The position numbers and the translations under genes were made by a program. A stretch of 64,000 nt of DNA from Perilla frutescens (lineage: Eukaryota; Streptophyta; Magnoliopsida; Lamiales; Lamiaceae): the NCBI GenBank assembly GCA_026008535.1, contig BRKX01000007.1, forward strand, positions 56,347,001 through 56,411,000, in the 5' to 3' direction. How positions within the stretch are numbered: position 1 is the first letter of the stretch; every line of letters starts with the position of its first letter. Positions 22,819 to 33,240 of this stretch are shown here, one piece after another. The notes beneath the pieces were generated by a model. It saw only the letters and a list, made by a program, of their open reading frames with translations, was not told the origin of the DNA and did not search any database.

Positions 22819-22828
22819 TAAATATTGT
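22819..22828. repeat. Target-site duplication at the LINE 5' end
   Basis: TAAATATTGT matches 7157-7166. The LINE would then start about 31 bases upstream of the ORF1 ATG with AGCTCAGCCCC on the minus strand. Confidence 0.6.
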
Positions 22829-23095
22829 TTGAAGTTATATATTTACCCTTATGAATAAGTAACATATTATAACATGTGTGTAGCTCCTTTCTCGGCATTT
22901 CTTCTGTTTTTCACAGTTTGTGAATGTAGGTGATTTCTTATTTTCTTCAACTCACAGCCCCCATCCCCCTTTTTTTTATAAAATCCACAGCTCCTTAATT
23001 TCATGTAATTAACAAAATTGATAAAAAAAAGATTAAAAAAGAGGAAGAAGAACCCTTCAAGCTAGAATCCATAATCATCACACTCATCATATAAT
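22829..23095. other. Short AT-rich spacer between the LINE and element G
   Basis: I see no gene, repeat or terminal structure here beyond homopolymer runs (C/T-rich around 22970, A-rich around 23030). Confidence 0.4.
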
Positions 23096-24011
23096 TGTTG
23101 GAAAATCTGATTTATTAAATTGAGTTTTGACTCATTTTATCCGATTTTTCATGACCGGGATATTTAATTTTGGAGGAATTAAATACCGTACGATTGTTCT
23201 ATGTTGTGAGTAGATAATCGTAGTATTTTTATTTGCTCAAATCCGATTTTTGGTGAGTGAGAAATAAATGGTTGAAGTTGGTCACACGATTGGGCATTTA
23301 TGGTGTGTGGGATAATGTGTTTAAGACACATTAAATAATCCTACATTGATTTCTTAATCAAGTTAAGAAGTGTATTTAAATGTATTAACACTTAAGTGAA
23401 GTAATTAAGTGCACAAGGATGTGGACCATGAGCCCACATGCGCATACACGCGCGCGCCCGTTCGTGCCCGTACCCGTGCCCGAGCCCGAGCCCGAGCCCG
23501 TGCCCGTGCTCGTCTCGTCCTCGTCCTTGGACTTGGATCTTGACATTTGGACTTTGGGCGTACGTGGACTTCTAGGGCTTAGCCGTATCAGTTTTACGGT
23601 CCAGAAATGGTTGGGTCATAAAGCGGGTCGGCAGGTCAATAACAGTCGTGGGTGCACTTAGTGGTGCATGGTGCTTGACCAGCCTTGAAGGGTGTAACTC
23701 CCATGAGTTAAGAGCCTTCAAGTGTGTAATTGCCACCTGGAGCTGGTGGAGTTAGTGGTTGGGCTGTAACCGACAGTAACTCCTGGCGGGAGTCAATGCT
23801 TGCAGCTGCCTTGGACACATGTCAGGCTCTGCATAAGGCAACTCCTGGAGGCTTAAATGGAAATCTGTAACTCCTAGAGGTTACAACACCTGCTTTGAAT
23901 GCCCTCAAACCATGTTGTCCCCTGCAGTGGAGATGTGCCTATAACTAAGACATCCTGCATGACTTCCAATGCTACATTCTATATAAACCATCTTGCTGCA
24001 TACAAGTTCCC
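23096..24011 (+). repeat. 5' LTR of element G, first part
   Basis: Starts TGTTGGAAAATC, a common copia LTR tip. A TATA-like CTATATAAACC near 23978 marks the promoter. The last five bases, TTCCC (24007-24011), are the target duplicated by element F. Its continuation is 28981-29292, giving an LTR of about 1.2 kb. Confidence 0.7.
23445..23525. repeat. GC-rich simple repeat inside the G LTR
   Basis: A run of CCCGAG, CCCGTG and CCCGTA hexamers follows an alternating CGCG stretch. The open frame across it (VPVPEPEPEPVPV) is low-complexity and lies inside an LTR, so I do not call a protein. Confidence 0.8.
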
Positions 24012-24216
24012 TGATGAAGCCATGCAAGGGCTTGAAGAACTAAATCCGGAGCTGCCATTTAGAGGTTCAATTACACGATTTCGAGCCAAGAAATTGCAAG
24101 GTTGTTTCCAAGCAATTATTCGCAAGAAGTTTGAAGAATTAGAAGAAGTTAAATGCAGCCCCAAGATTGTTACCTTGTTAACAATCAAAGATTGGAGATC
24201 AAGGTTTGAAGAATAA
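24012..24216 (+). CDS. LTR-encoded C-terminal pol peptide (F copy)
   Basis: The open frame starts at the first base of the LTR as DEAMQ and contains NPELPFRGSITR, RAKKLQ and RKKFEEL, ending TAA at 24214-24216. The B 3' LTR encodes the matching DEAMG, DPELQFRGQITR, RAKKIQ and RRKLE in the same position and frame, although the DNA has diverged considerably. This suggests past selection on protein. In an intact element this would be the C-terminus of the integrase polyprotein, read through from the internal region; here there is no upstream pol, so it is a remnant. Confidence 0.6.
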
Positions 24217-24248
24217 TACATAAAGATGAAGAGTTGAAGTGTGTGAAC

Positions 24249-24303
24249 CCGTCGGTATGCCCAAACCGACTAGTTTCCGTCGGTATGCCCATACCGAGTA
24301 GTT
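24249..24303 (+). promoter_or_regulatory. Duplicated hairpin motif in the F LTR
   Basis: Two 27 bp units offset by 28 bases. Each starts CCGTCGGTATGCCC and ends TAGTT; the second contains the perfect palindrome CGGTATGCCCATACCG and the first has one mismatch. They lie about 250 bases upstream of the LTR TATA region. In the B LTRs the equivalent place holds paired CACGTG boxes. A regulatory role is inference. Confidence 0.6.
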
Positions 24304-25241
24304 CCGGCCTTGTTGAATTTTATTTAGACTATAGTATTTATTTAATTATGTTAGATTATAGTTTAGTTCAGATTTTTATTTAATTTTGATGTAATTTTCG
24401 TTCATTAATTAAATAGGTTTGACTATAATTGTATTTAAGGCAATTTCCTACCTTGAATAGAATTCTAGGTTAGGGAACTTCCTAGTATAGTTAGAGATCC
24501 CTTTTAGATCAATTTTTGAGCCTTTTTTATGTTTAATTTCGTTCCCCATAGTGTTATAAATAGGGGAACCATGTCACATTATTACTTTAGACTATATTTG
24601 ATTAATTAAGCTTTGCTTTCAATATCGTCTCAACCCCGTTAAATCTTTGTGAGTTTTGATTTAAAATTCATACTCTTAGAACTAGCAATTCTAGGTTTTA
24701 ATCAAAGGGAATTCGCCTATCCACATTGAGGGATTGTCGGAGACTCACTACTTGAAGATCAACTTAAAGAATTTGATCTTGTGTACGTTCGAGATTCAAG
24801 GAAACTTTCTGGTTGTGATTCACAACAACATCATCCACCGTCCATCCTCATCAACGACGCCACCCATCCAACCACGTTGTCCGTATCAAGTTCAAGCCAC
24901 GAGTTCGAGATTGATTCCATCCCGTTCCATTCAACACGTAAGTTCGTTTCATCCCTATCATATCATATCTACTCCAAACCCTTCATCACAAGCCATCACA
25001 CACGAAATTGAATCCAAAATCCAGCCTATAATTCATCCCTATTCAGCCCCTAAACCTTTGGTATCGTGTTACATAGTTCATGTCATTTTCTAGGTATTTT
25101 AATTGTCTAGATTTTCCGTATTTTTGTTGTTTTTTTTAGCCGGATTGAAGCCCTTCATTTACTGACGTGTTTCATATCCAGAAGTCTTCCACTACGTATT
25201 TTATTCATCCTAGATTAATTGTTCGGGTCATATCATAAATT

Positions 25242-25253
25242 TGGCATCAGAGC
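25242..25253 (+). other. Primer-binding site of element F
   Basis: TGGCATCAGAGC lies six bases after the LTR. It differs by one base from the initiator tRNA-Met site TGGTATCAGAGC. Element B has TGGCATTAGAGC at the same place, so the C is a family feature. Confidence 0.85.
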
Positions 25254-25675
25254 CACGTCAGCTCTGCTGGTCGTGGTTCAATCCGACGTGTCAAGTTTTA
25301 TCCTACGTGTCATTTATTTTCGTATTGTGTCTATCGAGTTGTAATCTGATTATTCATTGAAAAAAAGGAGCAAAGGGTCGAAGCCCTACAGCAAAAAAAA
25401 AATCTGCAAAAAAAAAAAATCTGAAAAAAAAAATCTTATTTTCGAATTTCTTCTTTATTTCCTACCTGGTTTAGACTTCCCTCATCCATATTAGATATTT
25501 TAGGTTATTTAGATTGTGTTCACACTTGTGAAACACATCCAAAATCAACCTTCCTTATCTATATCTTTTCTTTCCTTATCTAGCTTTATTTCATCCTAAT
25601 CTTTCTCTACCTATTCTTTTTCTTTTCTTGACCTTAATTTTCATCTATACCCTTACAAGTGGATCGAAAATTACT

Positions 25676-25800
25676 TCCTACACCACTGTGTACACCATAC
25701 ACCATTCGTACACCATCTGATTCATACACCCGTACACCAAACGCACCCTACACCCGTACACCATACACCAAAAACAACCGGTTTACCTACACCATACCAA
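25676..25800. repeat. TACACC-type minisatellite in the F leader
   Basis: The hexamer TACACC recurs about nine times, often as CGTACACCAT or CATACACC, over 125 bases. It sits between the A-rich leader and the likely gag start. Element B does not show it at the same place. Confidence 0.7.
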
Positions 25801-26104
25801 CCACCTACTCCATCCAAGTTACTATGAATCCATATGATGCGCCCGAACCATCCGGCCAGTTTCTTGCATGGGACATGAAGTACCATTTTGATACAATGAT
25901 TGAAAGCATCGATAAAAGCAGACAATCATTGACGGACAATCTGGTCAGTCGCCTAGCTAAGTTAACGGAGCAGCTTGAGAGCCTCAATATGCAAAAAGCA
26001 TCACCTCCACCACCTAGAGCTCAACGCCAAACAGCCCGCTCGACCACGAGTTACCAACCTGAGTCATTCAAGGAGTTTCTACGTACCTATGTACCACCTA
26101 AACG

Positions 26105-26109
26105 GCTTG
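26105..26109. repeat. Target-site duplication of H1 (imperfect)
   Basis: GCTTG here and ACTTG at 28545-28549 flank the solo LTR H1, matching at 4 of 5 bases. Confidence 0.6.
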
Positions 26110-28544
26110 TGTAACGCCCCAAACTACTCCGTTTGGCCACGTCACTCAACATACTTATAACGTCCCAAACTACTCCGTTTGGCCACATCACTTAACAATA
26201 ATTCATTCACATGTATTTCCATTCTCATAAAAAAAATTGAGCGGAAGCTAAGGTCAAATAGCATAATGAGGTATAACATCATAATATCGAATATAAAATT
26301 TTCTTCCACAATTATAACATGCAATCTATCATAATCTACCATGTCACACAACATCATATTTAACGGGAGCATAGAATAAACCCATCCACATCATTCATAC
26401 AGTCACCTAACCTATCGGGCTCATAGGTCTTAGACGACCCGCCCGTCTAGTACCCTAATATAACCATCACAAAATTTAGGGATTCATCGACACACATTTG
26501 CACGACGTAGGCTCCTAGGTTAATCGACCCGCCTTTAAATCATTGGCATGTTATAACAAGTTAAACATATCATAACTATAAAAGATCGGGCTATTCCCAT
26601 CCTCAATAATCGTTGATCATAAAACAGGAAGAATGAACAATGTAATAATATTAATAATATGCATATTCAAGAGCAAGCAAAATTAAACACAAGCTTGTGG
26701 GGTTCTCTTGTGTTCACAACGCTCCTACTCCGGCCTCGACTCCTCAACCTGAAATTCATTGAATGAATGGGGTGAGTATTTAACAACATACTCAGTGGGG
26801 AACACTGTAAACAGTTATAGCTAATTGCACAAGTGAAAATATAACATATGGACTTTTCATTACATTGTGGAGACTAGTCTCAACCCCGTAGGGTCTAAAC
26901 ATTATGATGCCCCCGTTAATGAACATCCTTATCCCTGTAGGGATGCCCGCAGACATCCTACCCCCAGGGAGGACATTAACAGGTCTATGTTCGATCCAAA
27001 GGATCTCTGCCCCGAAGGGTCTCTTTGTCGACCCCGAAGGATCTCTTTCATCTCTGGTCCGAAGACCCTTCATACATATACAATCAAAGCACAACAGTAA
27101 CTATAACCTTACACGTGTTCACAGTTTAGAGTTACCCCACCTTAAGAGACGCTTTCAAATCTTTCTCAACCTTTGAAATACTTCTTGGCCATGCACAAGT
27201 CGTCCACCTCGAGCCCCAACACGTCACCTAGCACCGTTCAATTCTCTTTTCATTTTAGACGTCGAGTTATTTAATTAAATCATAATTTTGACCAGACTCA
27301 AGATATACTTTGCTTTAAAGTCTTCAAACATTTTCACATACACAACCATGGATATACAAGCTCATACTATGATTTTGGACTCAAAATACACATTAAAACC
27401 CTTTGAAACATTTATTCGAACACGTTACGTGCACCCATTTAAACCACATGCTCAAAACTCATTTTAAATCCTTTAGACCCAACATTTCAAATACAAACAC
27501 CTTCATCCTAGGGCTCTAACATGCATGAAAATCAATCCCAAACAACCATCACAATACCTCCATATGATTATCAACAAAACAAAGGGAAATTAGGGCAAAG
27601 ATCCAAACCCTAGCAACAATGAAACATAGGAATTCGATATAACTTCACATATAGCCTCAAGGAGGTAAATAAACCATATGTTTGAGATGTCAAAGCAAGA
27701 GGATCAATAAAAGTGAAAACCCTAATTTTTGAGTATGAACCCTAGTTTCCAATCAACTTGAAAATGGTGTTTTAATCACCAAGGTGAAGAGGGTATGAAG
27801 TTACCTTGGTTGATGGTGGGTGTTGAAAGGATCCATCCAAAACTTGAAGAATTTTCTTGAGAGATATGGTGGAAGAATCGCCCAAAAGAGAGAAGAAATG
27901 AAAATGAAATGAATAAGTGTGGTATTTATAGGCAGAGAAATCGTCCCAGCCCGCGCGACCGCGCGCCTCCTGCGACCGCGCGAGGGGGCTCTCGGCCCAT
28001 GCTCCCCACGAGCGCGCAGCCCCCGCGGGCACGCGTCTCTCGGTAGCCCCGCGGACGCGCAGTCTCCCGTGACCGCGCACGTCCCCGCGGGCGCGCACCT
28101 CCCCGCGAGCGCGCGGCGTGCCCCCTTCAACCCCGCTTCCATTTTGACTCCCGGACATTTTTAACTCCGTTTTAAAACGACTTAGATTTTCGAAACACCT
28201 TTAATACATACCGAAAAAGCAGGGGGCGTTGCCCCCTAGCCCCCAGCGAGACCCCCGATCAACTCAGCGTTAGGGTGTTCAAGGTTTTGGCAAACAAAAC
28301 TCAATGCAATAACACGCATTCATTATCATATAACTCGACACTTTAGTATTAAAATTCAGACTGTGTTATACACTCAGTATAACATCACTGTGCTGTGACG
28401 TATCGGCTCAAGTAGAACAACCTGCATTAAATCAACGGCATAATACAAACATACTCACATGATTAATATTCAAATAATATCAATTTCAAAACCCTTTTCC
28501 AAAAATTATAATTCATAATTTAGAAAAAGGGACGGGGTATCATA
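26110..28544 (-). mobile_element. Solo LTR H1, 2.4 kb
   Basis: Read on the plus strand it starts TGTAACGCCCC and ends GACGGGGTATCATA; its reverse complement is co-linear with H2 at 58669-61065. The tip has one G-to-A change (TATGATACC instead of TGTGATACC). Orientation is set by a TATAAATA box on the minus strand at 27923-27930. It contains the CpG-rich array at 27948-28125, and its end carries a tandem copy of a ~50 bp segment (26110-26155 and 26158-26200). No retroviral protein is encoded; open frames across the GC-rich part are low-complexity. Confidence 0.8.
27948..28125 (-). repeat. CpG-dense ~18 bp repeat array in H1
   Basis: GC-rich units such as GCGCGCCCGCGGG and GCGCGGTCGCGGG alternate with short spacers, directly upstream of the minus-strand TATA box. 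The same array is in H2 at 59046-59222. The surrounding DNA is strongly AT-rich. Confidence 0.85.
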
Positions 28545-28549
28545 ACTTG

Positions 28550-28980
28550 CATCACCAGTTCAGTCGGCCATTGTTCCGTCAAATCTAGCATGTGACAAAC
28601 AATGCTCTATCTATCCAGTCGGTGAAGAAGAGTTAAAGCAGCCATCCAACGTCCATATCATTGTTATCCATCAAGATCCAATCGAGTTCAACAAGTCTCC
28701 AAGGTCAGTTGATCGAGTTTACCTATATGTGCTCAATTCAGCGAGTTAAGCACATATAGATAAATTGAGTCATTCTTTCTTCTTAATTCATTTTTCTTCA
28801 TTTATTTTATCGAGTCTAAGTACAACCATACAATAGAGTCATATTTATCGTTGTTTAGTCATTTATTTTTTTCTAGTATTAGTCAGGTTGAATCCTTCTT
28901 TAGTTGACATGTGTTTCGATTCTATAAGTCTTCCGCGCATTTTTCTCTCGGTGTTAATCATCATACCGGGAATTGTATCA
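28550..28980 (+). repeat. 3' LTR remnant of element F
   Basis: The last ~130 bases parallel the F and B LTR ends: GGTTGAATCCTTC...GACATGTGTTTCG...AAGTCTTCCGCG and CATACCGGGAATTGTATCA correspond to GGATTGAAGCCCTTC...GACGTGTTTCAT...AAGTCTTCCACT and GTTCGGGTCATATCA in the 5' LTR. Farther left the match fades, so only the 3' portion is certain. It ends at the TTCTC duplication. Confidence 0.6.
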
Positions 28981-29292
28981 TTCTCTTCGAGTCCTTAGTC
29001 TCTCAGTTCTCGACATTGTTTTGCCAGTGCCTTGCTGGAATTTTGGTGCTACTTCCGGAAGGACGAAGTCGTTTCATCTTTGAAAGACATCCGCCAAACC
29101 GTGAGCACTAGCCGGGGCGTATTTGTCTTGCAGAGAGAGGTCCCCTCAACTCAGCTTGCCAGAATCTACATATGGGTTCAGTTCGTTTAATTTATTCGAT
29201 TTCAGTTTATTGTAATTCTATCATTGTTCTACTCCTTCTATTTTCTTGTACTTCAGTTGTAACGATTCCAGTAAAGTGTAATACCGCACAAC
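28981..29292 (+). repeat. 5' LTR of element G, second part
   Basis: Resumes the G LTR after element F. A segment with CCGTGAGCACTAGCCGG and a C/T-rich stretch are typical of copia R/U5. The end is placed at about 29292 (CCGCACAACA); no clean primer-binding site follows, so the boundary is approximate. Confidence 0.55.
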
Positions 29293-29343
29293 AATCATAA
29301 GAAAAATATCTAAGACTGAATTAATCAACTATCTTTGCTGGAT

Positions 29344-30543
29344 ATGGCGTCATCATCGAACACCATTGCTCCAAGGACCATTCCCCATAGCCAAGCTGAG
29401 AAGCCGGAGAAGTTCTCCGGATTGGACTTCAAGAGGTGGCAACAGAAGATGCTCTTCTACCTTACTATGTTGGGCGTTGCTGGATACATCAAAGAAGATA
29501 CTCCAGTGATTAAAGAGAATGAGTCGGACGTCAACAAGCGGACTGCTTATAATCAATGGATCAATGGAGATTTTTTATGTAAAAATTACATTTTAAATGG
29601 CTTAGTAGATAGTCTTTATTCTGTATACGGAAATGTAACTAGTGCTAGGGAATTATGGGAAGCACTAGAAAAGAAGTACAAAACAGAGGATGCCGAAACT
29701 AAGAAGTTCATCATGGAAAAGTTTCTCGATTACAAAATGGTGGACTCTCGGTCAGTGATGGATCAAGTGCAAGAGCTTCAGCTCATTGTGCACGACATTC
29801 ATGCTGAAGGGATGGTCCTTCCCGACTCTTTCACCATTACTGCGGTGATTGAGAAATTGCCACCGTGTTGGAAGGACTTCAAGGGCTATCTCAAACACAA
29901 ACGAAATGAGATGACTCTTGAAAACCTTATGGTTAAGCTTCGAATTGAAGCTGATAACCGAAAGGGGGATTCGAGACCACGAGTCCCAATCGAGGCCAAG
30001 GCTAACTTGATAGAACGTGGTGGACCATCAAATAGCAACAAAAGAAAGCGCCCAGGTCAAGTTGATAAAGGGAAGAAGCTAATGACGAAGTTCAACGGCA
30101 ATTGCTTCAATTATGATAAGTCGGGGCACATGTCCAAATATTGCACGGCTCCAAAGAAGAAGCGTACTAACTATGGTGCGCATTTGGCAGAACACAACAA
30201 CAAAGGCAAAGGAAAGGCTCGTCAAGATGATTGGGACGATGATGATTTGGCTGCCATTGTGTATGAAGCCAACCACGTGGACAACCCGAGAGAGTGGTTC
30301 ATCGACACCGGGGCTACTTGTCATGTTTGCTCTGATAAGGGCTCGTTTGCTACCTACAAAGATGTCGAAGGTAGAAAGTTGTACATGGGGAACCAAGCCT
30401 CGTCTGAAGTGGTTGGTGTGGGCAACGTGGTTTTGAAGCTGCCTTCAGGCCAAGAGCTAACTTTGAAGGATGTACTGCATGTTCCGGACATCCGCAAGAA
30501 TTTGGTTTGGGTTCATTGTAAGTCAATCATGGTTTTAGACTAG
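29344..30543 (+). pseudogene. Element G gag and protease
   Basis: The first ATG is at 29344 (MASSSNTIAPRT); an earlier TTG codon is not a plant start. The capsid has RWQQKMLFYLT, YNQWINGDFLCKNYILNGL and LEKKYKTEDAETKKF, typical of TNT1/Tork-like copia gag. The zinc knuckle reads CFNYDKSGHMSKYC, so the second cysteine is tyrosine and the CCHC site is broken. The protease motif WFIDTGATCHVC is present near 30296. After DVLHVPDIRKNL the frame is lost by a frameshift near 30500 and ends at 30543. Confidence 0.9.
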
Positions 30544-31530
30544 TGTTTGAGTCTAAAAAGTTTATTTTAAGCAAGTATGGAAGGTTCATTGGTCGGGGCT
30601 ATCTCGCCAATGGACTCTTCAAAATGAATGTAATGGTCATGCGCCGTGTTGCCAAAGAAAGTGCTAATAAAGTGAATTCTTCTGCTTACTTGCTTGTTAA
30701 GTGCTCGGATTTATGGCATTGTAGATTAGGAGATGTTAATCTAAATGCTATAAAACGTTTAGTAAATTTAGATTTGCTAAAAGTGAACCAATTTAATACA
30801 CAAAACAAATGTGAAGTTTATGTCAAAGCTAAATTGGCTAAGTTACCATTTCAATCGGTTGAACGGAGCACTAAACCTCTAGAGCTAATTCACACAGACG
30901 TGTGTGACTTAAAGTTTGTGCAAACTAGAGGCGGTAAAAAGTATTTTATTATTTTTATTGACAATTCAAGAAAATATTGTTATCTTTATCTTTTAAGAAG
31001 TAAAGATAAGGCGATTGAATCTTTTAAGAACTTCAAAAATGAAGTCGAAAATGAACTAAGCTGTCGAATTAAAGCAATTCGAAGTGATAGAGGTGGAGAA
31101 TATGTCGCCTCGTTTGAAGAGTTATGCATAGAGGCGGGTATAATTCTTCAAACTACGGCTCCTTATTCACCATAGTCTAATGGTGTTGCTGTATGCAAAA
31201 ACTGAACTCTTAAGGGGATGATGAATGCTTTGTTGATAAGTTCGGGATTACCACAGAACTTGTTGGGGGAAGCTGTGTTGACAGCCAACTATATCCTAAA
31301 CAAAATTCCACTTAAGGGTAAGGACGTGACGTCTACGAGTTGTGGAAAGGACGCACGCCGTCTTATAAATACCTCAAAGTGTGGGGGTGTTTGGCTAAGG
31401 TTGAAGTGCCATTTCCTAAACAATTTAGAATCGGCCCTAAAATGGTTGATTGTATCTTTGTTGGGTATGCACTTAACAGTAGTGCATATCATTTTCTTAT
31501 TTATAAATCGGAGATTCCCGAGTTGACTGA
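30543..31530 (+). pseudogene. Element G integrase, degenerate
   Basis: Open segment 30543-31175 carries the pre-integrase region and the integrase core with HTDVCDLKF and RSDRGGEYV, the first two catalytic aspartates. The zinc module is damaged: LWHCRLGDV has aspartate for the second histidine, and CEVYVKAK has tyrosine for a cysteine. A TAG near 31173 stops the frame just before SNGVAVCKN, where relatives have the catalytic glutamate region. Fragments continue as MMNALLISSGLPQNLLGEA in a shifted frame. Confidence 0.85.
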
Positions 31531-32575
31531 ATGAATGATGATGGAGTCGAGGAATGCTATATTCTTCGAGAATGTCTATCCTTGTAAAGATAAGGATAGG
31601 GCAGAAGGTAGTTCTGAGAAACGAACTTCTGAAGCTGCTACTAGTTCTGATCCTGTGGATGAAGAACCGAGACATAGCAAGTGAGCTAGGACGGCTAAGA
31701 CTTTTGGTCCAAATTTCATCACCTATATGCTAGATAATGAGCCAAAATCTTTGAAAAAAGCTCTATCTAGTCCAGATGCTGCGTTCTTGAAAGAAGCTAT
31801 CAACAGTGAAATCGATTCCATCATGCAAAATCACACTTAGGAGTTGACAGATCTCCCAAATGGGTGTAAGCCATTAGGATGCAAGTGGATCCTAAAATAA
31901 AAATATAAGACAGATGGTTCTGTTGATAAGTATAAAGCTCGTTTGGTTGCCAAAGGCTTTAGATAAAAAGAGAAGTATGATTTCTTCGATACCTACTTAC
32001 CAGTAACAAGGATTACATCTATTTGGGTGCTTTTAGCGATTGCTGCTTTGCACAATCTTGAAATTCATCACATGGATGTAAAGACCGCATTTCTGAATGG
32101 TGAGCTGGAGGATGAAATATACATGGAACAACCTGAAGGGTTTGTTGCACCAGGGCAAGAACGAAAGATGTATAAACTTGTTAGATCGTGGTACGGTCTG
32201 AAACAAGCACCTATTCAATGGCACCTGATGTTTGATGATGTGATGTTATCAAATGGTTTCAAAATCAATGAGTGTGATAAATGTGTGTATATAAAGAGCC
32301 ATTCTAATGGCTATGTCATAGTCTGTCTTTATGTAGATGACATGTTAATCATGGGCAGTGGCCACCAAGTGATTGTTGAAACGAAACAAATGTTGAAACA
32401 AAATTTTGACAAGAAAGATATGGGTTTAGCCGATGTGATTTTAGGAATCAAGATAGTACAGACAAGTGGTGGAATTGTCTTAACACAATCTCGTTACGTA
32501 GAGAAAGTGCTTAAAAATTCAATGCTTTTGATAGTCCACCGGCTAAGACCCCGTTGGAACTCAATGTACACTTGA
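31530..32575 (+). pseudogene. Element G reverse transcriptase
   Basis: The N-terminal part (about 31700-32026) is broken by stops, but GCKWILK and ARLVAKGF are readable. The open segment 32027-32575 has HHMDVKTAFLNGELEDEIYM, a YGLKQAP motif and the YVDD site in CLYVDDMLIMG. It ends in a frame change near 32550, overlapping the RNase H frame. Confidence 0.9.
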
Positions 32576-33240
32576 GCAAAAATCGGGGAGAACCGGTAGC
32601 TCAAGAAGAGTATGCAAGGGCCATTGGGAGTTTGATGTACATTACTAACTGCACTAGACCTGATCTTGTATGTTCTGTGAACAAGTTGAGTCGATACACG
32701 AGCAATCCAAGCAAAGAGCATTGGAAAGCTCTAGTACGAGTTCTAAAATACTTGAAGTATACTTTGAACATCGAGCTGCATTATACAAGGTTTCTTCTTA
32801 TGCTTGAAGGGTACAGTGATGCGAATTGGATATCAAACACAAAAGACTCATTCTCGACTAGTGGATTTGTTTTCACTAATGGTGGTGGAGTAGTGTCGTG
32901 GAAATCCACGAAATAGACTTGTATAGCCCGCTCTACCATGGAATCTAAGTTTATCACTTTGGATAAAGTGTGTGAAGAAGCAGAATGGCTTCGCAACTTT
33001 CTAGAAGACATTCCATGTTGGAAAAAACCAATGTCGTCAGTGATGATTCACTGTGATAGTCAAGCGGCTATCGGGAGGGTAGACAATGCTATGTACAATG
33101 GTAAGTCCTGACACATACGTCGGAGAGATAATACTGTGAGGCATATGATCTCAAGTGGGATTGTCTCAGTTGACTATTTGAAGTCAATAGATAATCTAGC
33201 GGATCCGCTAACCAAAGGGTTAAACTGAGATGAAATGGCT
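32554..33240 (+). pseudogene. Element G RNase H
   Basis: Open to 32916, then TAG after WKSTK. It contains AIGSLMYITNCTRPDL, YSDANWISNTKDSFSTSGFVF and GGGVVSWKS. The remainder (CIARSTMESKFI, MIHCDSQAAIGR, NLADPLTKGLN) is readable to about 33230 with further changes. The usual AEY motif reads SKF, so the glutamate is lost. Confidence 0.85.

Larger units (their letters stand above)
24012..25235 (+). repeat. 5' LTR of element F
   Basis: 1224 bp, from TGATGAAGCC to GGGTCATATCA. Its first ~200 bases keep an open frame that aligns by residue with the start of the B LTRs. It contains a duplicated hairpin motif (24249-24303), a TATA region near 24555 (GTTATAAATAGGGGAAC), and the ending shared with B and with the LTR at 63871. 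Confidence 0.88.
25659..26109 (+). pseudogene. Element F gag N-terminal fragment
   Basis: After an A-rich leader the frame carries a gag N-terminus, probably starting at the ATG at 25824 (MNPYDAPEPSGQ). It includes WDMKYHFDTMIESI and LVSRLAKLTEQLE, like WDPKYQFEAM and QVAELTEQIK in the gag of element B, and probably forms a coiled coil. The upstream part of the open frame (25659-25823) is a TACACC-rich repeat and is unlikely to be translated. The frame is cut by the H1 insertion at 26110, and capsid sequence does not resume after it. Confidence 0.6.
24012..28980 (+). mobile_element. Ty3/gypsy element F (B/F family), internally deleted
   Basis: Begins TGATGAAGCCATG, as do the LTRs of element B read on the minus strand, and has a complete first LTR (24012-25235), a primer site and a short gag-like region. 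After the H1 insertion only about 430 bases remain, of which roughly the last 280 resemble the 3' part of the same LTR, ending GTATCA at 28980. Flanks are TTCCC (24007-24011) and TTCTC (28981-28985), a 4 of 5 match. Pol is entirely missing, so this is a deletion derivative. Confidence 0.7.

Noticed and set aside
23419..23661. Pro/Glu/Val repeat peptide
   Set aside because: Translation of a CCCGAG/CCCGTG simple repeat inside an LTR.
27772..28158. Open frames over the GC-rich part of H1 (and 59035-59367 in H2)
   Set aside because: Arg/Gly/Ala repeats dictated by CpG-rich units; the frame crosses the TATA box and leader, so it is unlikely to be coding despite partial similarity between copies.
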